Made by a program: the position numbers and the translations under genes. From Candidatus Spongiihabitans thiooxidans (lineage in GTDB: Bacteria > Pseudomonadota > Gammaproteobacteria > Arenicellales > Poriferihabitantaceae), in contig LFLB01000028.1 in NCBI GenBank assembly GCA_001543005.1, positions 1 through 47,691 on the forward strand: a stretch of 47,691 nucleotides of DNA. Reading direction: 5' to 3'. Position 1 is the first letter of the stretch. Every line of letters starts with the position of its first letter. The notes under the pieces are model-generated. The model did no database searches. It saw only the letters and a list, made by a program, of their open reading frames with translations, and was not told where the DNA came from. Positions 40,424 through 47,614 of this stretch are shown here, in pieces.

Positions 40424-40747
40424 CTACCGTTTCAGGTGTTGTAATTTATCCTTAACATCTTTCCATTCTTCCCAATCATCAGGGTGTGGTTTCATTTCAG
40501 CGATTACCGGCCAGGCTTCACTTAACTCGGCGTTCAATTCCAGAAAATGCTTTTGATCGTCCGGCACTTCATCTTCTGAATAGATGGCATTAACCGGGCA
40601 TTCCGGCTCGCATAAACTGCAATCGATACATTCTTCGGGGTCGATAACCAAAAAGTTGGGTCCCTCATGGAAACAATCAACTGGGCATACCTCGACACAG
40701 TCGGTCAGTTTGCAGCGAATGCACGATTCGACCACCACATAAGTCAT
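40424..40747 (-). CDS. fdxA: Seven-iron ferredoxin FdxA
   Basis: 107 residues. A small cytoplasmic electron carrier with a [3Fe-4S] and a [4Fe-4S] cluster. The first cysteine set is [18 protein letters not shown] with the spacing of 7Fe ferredoxins, and the second is [18 protein letters not shown]-terminal extension ([19 protein letters not shown]) is typical of the FdxA group. The gene is about 120 bp downstream of the divergently unrelated accessory region and 100 bp upstream of pepN, in the same direction. Confidence 0.95.
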   Translation of the reverse strand: MTYVVVESCIRCKLTDCVEVCPVDCFHEGPNFLVIDPEECIDCSLCEPECPVNAIYSEDEVPDDQKHFLELNAELSEAWPVIAEMKPHPDDWEEWKDVKDKLQHLKR

Positions 40748-41159
40748 CTTCGAAAAGCTCCGGTATCGGTCTAAAAAGGTGAGATATTGTATGTATTATT
40801 CAAGGACAGGTACAGTGGCGCGCGCTATTTTTTTGCAGGTTTTTTGCCCAAGCAATTTATTGATTTAATCTATGTTGATTCCTTCGAGCTATTATTGACG
40901 CTATGGGATGGGCTTGTGCCTTTCCTCCGGTATCACAAAAATCGCTTGATGAAATACCTCAAAAACGTCATATCCCATATGCTTAACAGACTCCAACCAT
41001 CAACGAGGGCACAAATGGGACGGCCATTTGATAACCAGCAAGCCCCACAAAGTATTGCAGACGGATTTTCTTCACATAGAGACAACATTCAAAATCCTGT
41101 ATGCGAATCATGCCAGAGCCATCCTGGCCCCTTTTTCTGAATTCAAATCCGACGGATTC
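40748..41159. other. 412-bp gap, non-coding or decayed
   Basis: Holds a likely integrase-core transposase scrap (separate entry) and AT-rich sequence. A 117-codon plus-strand ORF at 40787-41140 matches nothing I recognise and is probably not a gene. Confidence 0.5.
41028..41130 (+). pseudogene. Possible integrase-core (rve) transposase fragment
   Basis: In one plus-strand frame the sequence reads KVLQTDFLHIETTFKILYA. This resembles the first catalytic block of integrase-core transposases (xDFFxVxTxxxxxLYV) seen in IS481- and IS21-like families. No further parts are visible in frame. Short and tentative. Confidence 0.35.
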
Positions 41160-41864
41160 CTAGAGAAAGTAATTCGAAAATGCATTATTGATATTGTTAC
41201 TCCCAAATGAATATTTTTCTTTGAAAAGCCCCATGTTTTCAAAATAATTTAGTTCTCTATTTTTCAAAGTTACTAAATGATCAATATTGCCATCCATTTC
41301 CTCCAGATAATGTGAGGTAATCAAAGTTGATCGCCCCAGAGTTTTTCTTTTTTCAATCTCTTTCCAAAAACAATTTCTAGTCGAAACATCCATGGCGACC
41401 GTTGGTTCATCTAATGCTAAAAATTGCGAATCCAAATGTAAAGAAGATATAACACTAACAAATCTATTTTCTCCTATGCTCGCATTAAATGGCCTTTTAT
41501 TTCTAACCGACTTATATTTTTCTTCCCATGCATCTGGTAAATACTTCATGAATCTTTCTTCGGAATAGTTTCCCTGATTGACTCTGAAAATCATTTCAAT
41601 AAACTCACCCATCGTCACTGCATTTGGAACAGTTATATTCTGTTTTAAGTAAAATCGATCGATATTCGCAACTCGCCACTTAACATTTCCCGCCTGAGGG
41701 TCTAGACGATTAAACAATAGCTCCAGAAATGTCGTTTTACCCGAACCATTTGGGCCAAGTAATCCGTAGGTTTTACCGCTTTCAAAAGTCATATTCGCGT
41801 TTTCCAGGACTGTTATTCCAGAATAAGAAAAACCTAAATTGTTCACACTACAAATCTTCGACAT
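41160..41864 (-). CDS. ABC transporter ATP-binding protein
   Basis: 234 residues. Walker A is GPNGSGKTT (37-45), Walker B FLALDEP (148-154) and the switch His is His185 in LITSHYLEEMD. The ABC signature, normally LSGGQ, is replaced by SIGENRF near 129-135, so ATPase coupling may be altered. The gene follows the permease gene with no gap and is much richer in A/T than pepN. It probably exports a small molecule or confers resistance, perhaps to the product of the neighbouring biosynthetic operon; that link is inferred only from position and composition. Confidence 0.85.
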   Translation of the reverse strand: MSKICSVNNLGFSYSGITVLENANMTFESGKTYGLLGPNGSGKTTFLELLFNRLDPQAGNVKWRVANIDRFYLKQNITVPNAVTMGEFIEMIFRVNQGNYSEERFMKYLPDAWEEKYKSVRNKRPFNASIGENRFVSVISSLHLDSQFLALDEPTVAMDVSTRNCFWKEIEKRKTLGRSTLITSHYLEEMDGNIDHLVTLKNRELNYFENMGLFKEKYSFGSNNINNAFSNYFL

Positions 41865-42572
41865 CTAAGTGTTCCAGTATGTTTTTATACTGAAATAGCG
41901 AATTGTTACGACAATGGAAATAACAGACAGAGGGGCCAAATAGTACAGCAGGCTGATTTTTCCTGATTCGATATACCGCATACCTAGTGCGACCGGATTA
42001 AAGTAGTTTATACCGTAGATGTACTGGATATGATTAAATCTACCAGCTTCAGCCAGTGTCAGTAAGATAAAAATTATAAATAAGAGATTCAAAACTCCTA
42101 GAACAATTTCAAATTTATAAGGCAATAAATTCAGAGCGCATCCCAACATGCTTGCAATTCCAATCATAATGGTTGATCGAATTATCCATATTATCAATTG
42201 TTGAAACTCTATTTTATAGAGCATCGAAAGGATCAAGCAGTAGATAATTGTTAGCACTACACCAAATATAAATCCAGATATTAGTTGCGCTGTGACATAA
42301 CGGATTTGAGCGATACTATTGGTGACAAATGCATTTAAAAAACCGGCTTCTCTCCGACCTAGCAGGTAAGTGCCCGTTCCCGACACACCGTTTATAAAAG
42401 CAACGAACGAAACAAATCCAGTGAGTGCTAAAACAGATAATCCGCTTGGGCTTTGCAAGTAAATCGATGTCACAATAACTAATGGATAAATAATTGCAGA
42501 AAAATACCACCCGGGCTCTCTGATCCTTTCCATTAACAATAACTTTGTTAACAATAAAATGTTCATGTTCAC
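41865..42572 (-). CDS. ABC-2 type permease
   Basis: 235 residues with about six hydrophobic segments (AIIYPLVIVTSIYL, LALTGFVSFVAFINGVSG, IYCLILSMLY and others). Partner of the ATPase encoded immediately downstream. Start is GTG 42572 or ATG 42566 (MNMNILLL or MNILLL). The upstream region contains the truncated 5S rRNA gene, so its promoter must lie in about 42573-42720 or beyond. Confidence 0.8.
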   Translation of the reverse strand: MNMNILLLTKLLLMERIREPGWYFSAIIYPLVIVTSIYLQSPSGLSVLALTGFVSFVAFINGVSGTGTYLLGRREAGFLNAFVTNSIAQIRYVTAQLISGFIFGVVLTIIYCLILSMLYKIEFQQLIIWIIRSTIMIGIASMLGCALNLLPYKFEIVLGVLNLLFIIFILLTLAEAGRFNHIQYIYGINYFNPVALGMRYIESGKISLLYYLAPLSVISIVVTIRYFSIKTYWNT

Positions 42573-42724
42573 GGAAATGGGAGTTCTTGTTTAAGTCTAT
42601 CTTGGTTGAAAGAATTAAATGTATCGCGATAATTGTTGTTTAGATTTAACTTGGCTGTTGGTTGAATGTGTAAAAAATAATCTGGGCTGAATATTCGGAC
42701 TATCGTTAGTGGTTTAGAAAAAGG

Positions 42725-42798
42725 GTCAGAAGTGAAAACGCTTTGCGCCAATAATAGTGTGGGGTCTCCCCATGTGAAAGTAGGACACTGCTAGGCAT
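42725..42798 (+). rRNA. Truncated 5S rRNA gene (3' portion only)
   Basis: The stretch gtcagaagtgaaaacgc ... agtgtggggtctccccatg ... gtaggacactgctaggcat is the 3' part of a gammaproteobacterial 5S rRNA, including the helix IV/V region and the conserved end. The first 45 or so nucleotides are absent: the sequence before 42725 is unrelated. An intrinsic terminator follows directly, as after a normal rrn operon. A functional 5S cannot be made from this copy. Confidence 0.85.
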
Positions 42799-42808
42799 TT
42801 ATATCCAC

Positions 42809-42840
42809 AATCCCCGATCTTTGATCGGGGATTTGTTTTA
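42809..42840 (+). terminator. Intrinsic terminator after the 5S fragment
   Basis: aatccccgatc, loop ttt, gatcggggatt, then tgtttta. An 11-bp perfect stem; strong in plus-strand orientation, as expected for the end of an rrn operon. Confidence 0.9.
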
Positions 42841-42940
42841 GGGCATTCAGACATTATGATGTCCACCGGACCCGGACTCCAAACCAACAGTACCGAGAAA
42901 AAAACAACACGGCACTTATGCTCATCAGCATAATGCTTGT

Positions 42941-44131
42941 TTATACGTATTTTTCGTTTCGTGGCTGGGTCGCAATAAAGATTGATTGCTGGAAAAAAGC
43001 AAGAACACCGCCGACAAACAACACTAACGCACTCACCCACAAACTTGTGGAAAGGTTGCCGCTGACATCGGCGATCCAGCCGGCACCAATCGGCCCCAAG
43101 GTTTGTCCGATGGCAAATACAGTAGTGTAGAGGGCAACCGTGGCACTCCACTGTGTGCGTGGTATGTTTTTTTTAGTGAATGTGGTTACTGCGGTGGGTG
43201 CAATAAAAAATGAAAGTCCAAAGAGGAACGCCGAAACCAACAAGCCGCTCCAGCCAGCAAGTGCGAAAGGTAATACAACCGCGAATCCTGTCATGATTGA
43301 GGATAGCCCCAAGGGGAAGCCATTGCTGTGGGCCGCCAGAACGCGCCGCCAAACGAACGACGACAGCATGACAGCAAAGCCGAGAGTACCCCAGGTTATC
43401 GCTACCGCCCACACGCCGACACCGTTTTCGTGCATCCACGCAACTACAAAGGTCATATACACGATGTAGCCGACGGCAAAAAGAAAGTAACCGCCCAAAG
43501 ACGGGATTAATTTGCGCCAGGGCGGAAAAGAAAACTTGTCACCGTCGGCCCTGGACGCATTACTCAGTTGTTTCGTACCCCACCACGCGGGTGCAAGCGA
43601 AACGATGCATAATCCGCCCAGTACTTTCCACGCATGAGGCCATGCGCCGGCATTCCAGATTTCCATAATTGGCGGAATCAAAAAAGCGGTAATCAGTATG
43701 CCAAACCCACTGCCACCGAAATATAACGCTATAGCCAATGCATTTTTCGATGAATCGGAAGCAAACAGAGTTGCCACCATGACACCACCGGAGATGAAAA
43801 CCGGCGCCCCTCCAATGCCAGCGAGCAGGCGTAAACCGATGAGGGATGAGAAGTCAGCAGTGAAGCCGGAAAGTAACATAGCCACTGTAGTGATTATCAT
43901 TCCATAGCGAAACAGGCGAAGCGGTCCAAGTGAATTACTGCAGTACAAAGCCATCAAAGCACCGATCAGATAGCCGGCCGCATTGGCTGTGTTAATCCAA
44001 CCGGCCATGGTGTAACTCCAACCAAGGTCCGTTTGCATGGCGGGCAAAATCAAGCCATAGCCAAAGCGCGCAAAACCGTTGCTAACCGCCGTCCCAAGCG
44101 CAAGTGTCAGGACAATAATCCAAGCATGCAT
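42941..44131 (-). CDS. MFS transporter, YbfB/YjiJ-like
   Basis: About 396 residues from ATG 44131, with an AAGAGG site at 44141-44146; an in-frame GTG lies at 44140. About 12 membrane segments, with FARFGYGLILPAMQ near the N terminus, typical of this MFS group. It begins 6-15 bases after the oxygenase stop, so it looks like the last gene of the biosynthetic operon and could export the product. Yet it is more GC-rich than the upstream biosynthetic genes and lies next to the 5S tail, so it may be an older resident captured by the operon. Confidence 0.85.
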   Translation of the reverse strand: MHAWIIVLTLALGTAVSNGFARFGYGLILPAMQTDLGWSYTMAGWINTANAAGYLIGALMALYCSNSLGPLRLFRYGMIITTVAMLLSGFTADFSSLIGLRLLAGIGGAPVFISGGVMVATLFASDSSKNALAIALYFGGSGFGILITAFLIPPIMEIWNAGAWPHAWKVLGGLCIVSLAPAWWGTKQLSNASRADGDKFSFPPWRKLIPSLGGYFLFAVGYIVYMTFVVAWMHENGVGVWAVAITWGTLGFAVMLSSFVWRRVLAAHSNGFPLGLSSIMTGFAVVLPFALAGWSGLLVSAFLFGLSFFIAPTAVTTFTKKNIPRTQWSATVALYTTVFAIGQTLGPIGAGWIADVSGNLSTSLWVSALVLFVGGVLAFFQQSIFIATQPRNEKYV

Positions 44132-44146
44132 ACCAACCACCTCTTA

Positions 44147-45046
44147 CTATGTGTGGAAAAAAGGGGCATCATTAACAATTCCACATTTGCGGAAAAATTC
44201 CACTGTCCTTGTGAACCAAGCATGATGAAATATATTACGTTCGGGGGAATTTCTGATAAAATTTCTGAAAGCAGCCGAGTTTCTAAAGTGGGTTGTTTCT
44301 ACAATACCGGTATCTGCATAAACGAGCGGATTGTACATAAGACCAGTGAAGTGAATAATCAATTTTTTGAAGTATAAACTGATTCTCATTTGTTGTTCTT
44401 CATCAGCACCATTACTTAGGATTTCGTTATGTAATTTTCTAATGATTTCACGTCCGAACGCAACATGTCGTGACTCATCTACATGGTGTTGGTAATTAAT
44501 TTCTCGCACAATGTCTGGTACTTCTTTATTCCGCCCCACTTTTTGGTTATAGTAATCTACAAATTCTTCGAAGATAAGAGCGCTTGCAAAAGAATACAAA
44601 TCATTTTCTATGTCATCACTTGTGCTGGGCGTTCTGATTTGTAATGTAGGATATAGCTTGCCTCCATATAGATGACAAAATCGTGCGAAAAACCACATGT
44701 GCGAATTTTCTTCTGCTAAAAAAATATGAAGATACTCAGAAATTTGAGTGTACCGTTTGTTGTAAAAACACCGACATACAAATTCAAGTACGGATTTTAT
44801 TCCATGGACATTTAGGCTAAAAAAGTGAATCGTTTCCCACTTGCTTAACAAAAATAGTTGTTCTTCGGTTAAATTTTTATGAATTTCTGTTCCATAAGTT
44901 GTCAGCAGATCTTCATCACACCACAAACAATCAAGAGGAATATCTTTAGGCCAACTGAACCGTGTGTATGGGTCGTAGGTTTGAGATCTGGATAACTGTA
45001 TAAGACGATTTATTTTATCGTGATCTATTTTCATGCCAATACTCAA
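44147..45046 (-). CDS. AurF-like non-heme diiron oxygenase
   Basis: 299 residues from TTG 45046, or 295 from ATG 45034. The metal-ligand pattern of AurF/CmlI-type N-oxygenases is present: Glu71 (KWETIHFF), Glu113-x-x-His116 (EENSHMWFF), Glu160 (IFEEF) and His187-x3-Glu191-x2-His194 (HHVDESRH). The spacing Glu160-His187 is like that of AurF. Family members oxidise amines to hydroxylamines or nitro groups, sometimes on carrier-bound or free substrates. It starts 4 bases after the ligase stop. The substrate is presumably an aminoacyl thioester here, but hydroxylation elsewhere is possible. Confidence 0.82.
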   Translation of the reverse strand: MSIGMKIDHDKINRLIQLSRSQTYDPYTRFSWPKDIPLDCLWCDEDLLTTYGTEIHKNLTEEQLFLLSKWETIHFFSLNVHGIKSVLEFVCRCFYNKRYTQISEYLHIFLAEENSHMWFFARFCHLYGGKLYPTLQIRTPSTSDDIENDLYSFASALIFEEFVDYYNQKVGRNKEVPDIVREINYQHHVDESRHVAFGREIIRKLHNEILSNGADEEQQMRISLYFKKLIIHFTGLMYNPLVYADTGIVETTHFRNSAAFRNFIRNSPERNIFHHAWFTRTVEFFRKCGIVNDAPFFHT

Positions 45047-45050
45047 TTTT

Positions 45051-45854
45051 TCAATTAAAAAGAGTTTTTACTTTTCGTTGTGTAGCAAGTGCAGTCTGGG
45101 AATCACCAAATACATCTGAGTACATGGCAATCCATCTCTCCATACCAAAAGCAATGCAACTCGTGTTCGCCGATACACCAGAATATGAAATGCTAAATTT
45201 ATCTCCAAAGTAATTTCTATGAAAATTAATAGATGCTATAGCATGGCCTTGAAACAAAAATTCTTGTTTTACTGGATTTAGTTTTGAAAGTATGGCAGGA
45301 GAACTCGTGGTATCAAAAAATGGATCTGAAGCTTCTACCATGTTGAATGGAATATTTAGAGCACAAAGCAACATTGATATTTGATCTACACCAAAATCGA
45401 GGTGAGATTGAGAGTCTACTTCGTTACCTACACAGACAAATTCTTTCATTGTAAAATTCCTATCGCGAAATGCATCAAGTGGCTTGTCTTCTTGTCGAAA
45501 GCAACGTGCTTCGCACCCGATTATCTTTTTCTCCTCGATCTCAATATTTTGCATCTTCAGATAAACCTTGTAACACGCTGCTGGCAAAAGTGAAAAATTT
45601 ATTCCTTGGGGTCGGAAAGATTGATCCAATATCATTTCACCATTGGATAATCGTTTTTGATCATTCTCCGAAATCAAGCAAGTTATACAAGTCAGGTGCG
45701 GAAAATTTCTTATATATCCGATCTGAGTCATTTCCTCTACCGACAATATACTGTCAAATTCGTATTTGGAGTCGGTGGTTTTCTGAAGGAAAATTTTATC
45801 CAGCAATTCTCCTAGCTCGGTTTTTACTAAACACCAACCATTTTCAATTTCCAT
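45051..45854 (-). CDS. Class II aaRS-like amino acid:carrier-protein ligase
   Basis: 267 residues. It resembles the catalytic core of atypical seryl-tRNA synthetases that load amino acids onto carrier proteins instead of tRNA. Seen: Cys94 in LLPAACYKVY, class II motif 2 as EARCFRQED (Arg120-Glu122), Glu138 in NFTMKEFVCVG, and motif 3 as SANTSCIAFGMERW with Cys233. A Cys-Glu-Cys set with this spacing fits the catalytic zinc site of the family. There is no N-terminal tRNA-binding coiled coil. The carrier gene is in the same operon (47233-47487). Amino acid specificity cannot be read from sequence; known homologues use Gly or Ala. Confidence 0.75.
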   Translation of the reverse strand: MEIENGWCLVKTELGELLDKIFLQKTTDSKYEFDSILSVEEMTQIGYIRNFPHLTCITCLISENDQKRLSNGEMILDQSFRPQGINFSLLPAACYKVYLKMQNIEIEEKKIIGCEARCFRQEDKPLDAFRDRNFTMKEFVCVGNEVDSQSHLDFGVDQISMLLCALNIPFNMVEASDPFFDTTSSPAILSKLNPVKQEFLFQGHAIASINFHRNYFGDKFSISYSGVSANTSCIAFGMERWIAMYSDVFGDSQTALATQRKVKTLFN

Positions 45855-45907
45855 TGAAGCGACCTCATAAAATTAGTTTACTACACACTTTTAAGTTAAT
45901 AACCTAA

Positions 45908-46732
45908 TCAGCTATCAAGAGATGCACAGATCAGCCAATTACGTGGAACTCCTATAATAGAACGATCTTGTACGGTATAGGGCCAACGTTTTTCACCAAC
46001 GCCTTTTTCACCAGGTTCTTTAATTTTAGTAACTTTCCATCCATTCATCTGTAAAAACCCTTCCGGGTTATCGCTACCGAACTGCCAAGGATATCCGTCA
46101 TTGCGCAATTTTGAAAGGAAAATTAAACTAGTCGGAGCATTTAAAAGAGACTTACTCGGCATATCGGTCACAAGACGGCTACCCCGAGACGATGCTTCTT
46201 TAAGTGTTTTCAAAAGATTATCGACTTGCTCAGTTTTTAGGAAAAACAAAAGTCCCTCCACTATCCATAGTGTATTGGCGCTAGCATCAAATCCAGATCT
46301 TTTCAAGTCACCTAGCCAATGCTGATCAAGGTCTACTGCTACCTCAATACGACAGCAACTAGGTTGAGCTCGAAGTTCTAATAAACGTTTATTTTTTTCT
46401 TCAAATAAGTCCTTGTGGTCAAGTTCGTAAATAATTATTCCATCAGGCCATGAGAGTCGAAATGCTCTTGTATCCATACCTGCTGCGACAATAACTACCT
46501 GTCGTATAGAAGTTTCTAGCATCACATCGGATATTTCATCGTCGAAGAAACGTGTGCGTATCGAAACAAATTCACGGACGCCCGCTCCCTTATATTGATC
46601 CAGCAACCGAAATCCATCTGGTTCGGCGAGCTTACGCGCTAGACTATCTTCAAACAACCTATCTTCACCATACTCTGATTCAAGTGCACGAATAGCAGCC
46701 GTCCATTGTGCAGTTAAAGAGATTGCTTTCAT
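45908..46732 (-). CDS. SAM-dependent methyltransferase, leucine carboxyl methyltransferase family
   Basis: 274 residues. SAM motif VVIVAAGMDTRAFRL (79-93) and the acidic ribose-binding loop YELDH (102-106) are characteristic of the LCMT / class I group (PF04072). These methylate carboxylates or other oxygen atoms of small molecules. Position between the hydratase and the ligase suggests a tailoring step such as methyl-ester or O-methyl formation. Substrate unknown. Confidence 0.85.
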   Translation of the reverse strand: MKAISLTAQWTAAIRALESEYGEDRLFEDSLARKLAEPDGFRLLDQYKGAGVREFVSIRTRFFDDEISDVMLETSIRQVVIVAAGMDTRAFRLSWPDGIIIYELDHKDLFEEKNKRLLELRAQPSCCRIEVAVDLDQHWLGDLKRSGFDASANTLWIVEGLLFFLKTEQVDNLLKTLKEASSRGSRLVTDMPSKSLLNAPTSLIFLSKLRNDGYPWQFGSDNPEGFLQMNGWKVTKIKEPGEKGVGEKRWPYTVQDRSIIGVPRNWLICASLDS

Positions 46733-46768
46733 AATTTTCCCTTTGCCTCTTGTTTTGTGTTAATAGTA

Positions 46769-47233
46769 TTATGGGTGCTTCTTAAAACGACAGTTCAAAA
46801 CCAAAGTGCAAACCGGCTTGATTTCATTGCTTCGAATCAATATGCCTTTTTTACGAATTGTCATAATGTCGGGTTGAGCTAAAGACGGGATTTTATTCAA
46901 GATTTCGACTTGTCCATTTAATACATCCCCTGGTCGAACAGGGGACAACCATCTAAGCTCGTCAACCCCCGGAGAACCTTCAACCGCGGCATTTTTAAGT
47001 AGTTTCGTGACATAAAGACTCATCCATATGCAAGCCGTATTCCAGCCGCTAGCAACAAGTCCATTAAAAAACGACAGTTGTCCAGCCTCTTCACTCAAGT
47101 GATAGTCTTGAGGATCATATTTTCGCGCAAAGCTGACAATTTCATCAGCTGTTATGGTATGAGATCCGAGATGGTAAATCTTTCCTGTCTTGAAGTCTTC
47201 CGCAAACCGCGTGTAACCTGTATCAGATATCAT
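46769..47233 (-). CDS. MaoC-like hotdog dehydratase/hydratase
   Basis: 154 residues. The MaoC/R-hydratase signature is FARKYDPQDYHLSEE, with the catalytic Asp40 and His45, followed by FNGLVASGW. PVRPGDVLNGQVEIL is the second half of the hotdog fold. Enzymes of this type hydrate or dehydrate acyl-CoA or acyl-carrier thioesters. Its ATG overlaps the carrier gene's TAA (TAATG), so the two are translationally coupled. Confidence 0.85.
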   Translation of the reverse strand: MISDTGYTRFAEDFKTGKIYHLGSHTITADEIVSFARKYDPQDYHLSEEAGQLSFFNGLVASGWNTACIWMSLYVTKLLKNAAVEGSPGVDELRWLSPVRPGDVLNGQVEILNKIPSLAQPDIMTIRKKGILIRSNEIKPVCTLVLNCRFKKHP

Positions 47234-47487
47234 TATCCAGTATCATCCCGAGAATTATCGATGAATTGATTTATGCTTTTGAGAGTACGAAAATCGTCGA
47301 TATTAATACTCTCGATATCAATTTTTCTACCGATTATTTATTCGACGAATAGTATAAATTCAACAAACTGGAGGGAATCAATAAGTCGATTCTCTATTAT
47401 ATCCGTAGTTTCTAAAAACGTAGTGTCAGTCAAACTAGAATTTTTATCCAAAATATATTTTTTAACTTTTGAAATCGAATCACTCAT
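47233..47487 (-). pseudogene. Stand-alone acyl/aminoacyl carrier protein with an in-frame ochre codon
   Basis: Read directly from the minus strand: ATG 47487, 84 codons, TAA at 47233-47235. The N-terminal half is MSDSISKVKKYILDKN...; the phosphopantetheine site is Ser38 in ENRLIDSLQFVEFILFVE. Codon 50 is TAA (47338-47340). The same frame then continues as IIGRKIDIESINIDDF and TLKSINQFI, the normal second half of a carrier protein of the type paired with amino acid:carrier ligases. CAA to TAA would explain it. A site aagg lies about 10 bases before the ATG, and the final TAATG overlap couples it to the MaoC gene. Either a broken gene, a sequencing error, or read-through. Confidence 0.78.
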
Positions 47488-47562
47488 TGATTGTCTGCCT
47501 TATGAGTTTTGTTTGATTTGCAGTAGCATATTGATATCGGATATTCCGACAACACTAGAGTG

Positions 47563-47599
47563 CTACACAATTATAATACTTGTTATGACATTTAGTCAA
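47563..47599 (-). promoter_or_regulatory. Near-consensus sigma-70 promoter for the carrier-protein operon
   Basis: On the minus strand: -35 TTGACT (47594-47599), 18-bp spacer, -10 TATAAT (47570-47575). It reads toward the carrier gene, leaving a leader of about 75 nt. It is the best promoter match I see in the window. Confidence 0.7.
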
Positions 47600-47614
47600 G
47601 CATTTTTTTGCTGT

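Larger units (their letters stand above)
42573..42940. other. 368-bp gap containing a 5S rRNA tail and terminator
   Basis: The part 42573-42723 is AT-rich and without homology that I recognise. The 5S fragment and its terminator fill 42725-42840. A 7-bp hairpin (ttatgct-catc-agcataa, 42916-42933) lies 8 bases past the MFS stop and may be a weak minus-strand terminator. Confidence 0.6.

Noticed and set aside
40787..41140. 117-codon plus-strand ORF
   Set aside because: No ribosome site or family features; a different frame of the same stretch has the transposase-like motif.
42569..42751. 60-codon minus-strand ORF just upstream of the ABC permease, which could be a precursor peptide (its TGA overlaps the permease GTG)
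   Set aside because: Its first codons are the antisense of the 5S rRNA fragment and its TTG start has no clear ribosome site. There is no peptide-maturation enzyme in the cluster, so a ribosomal peptide system is not supported.
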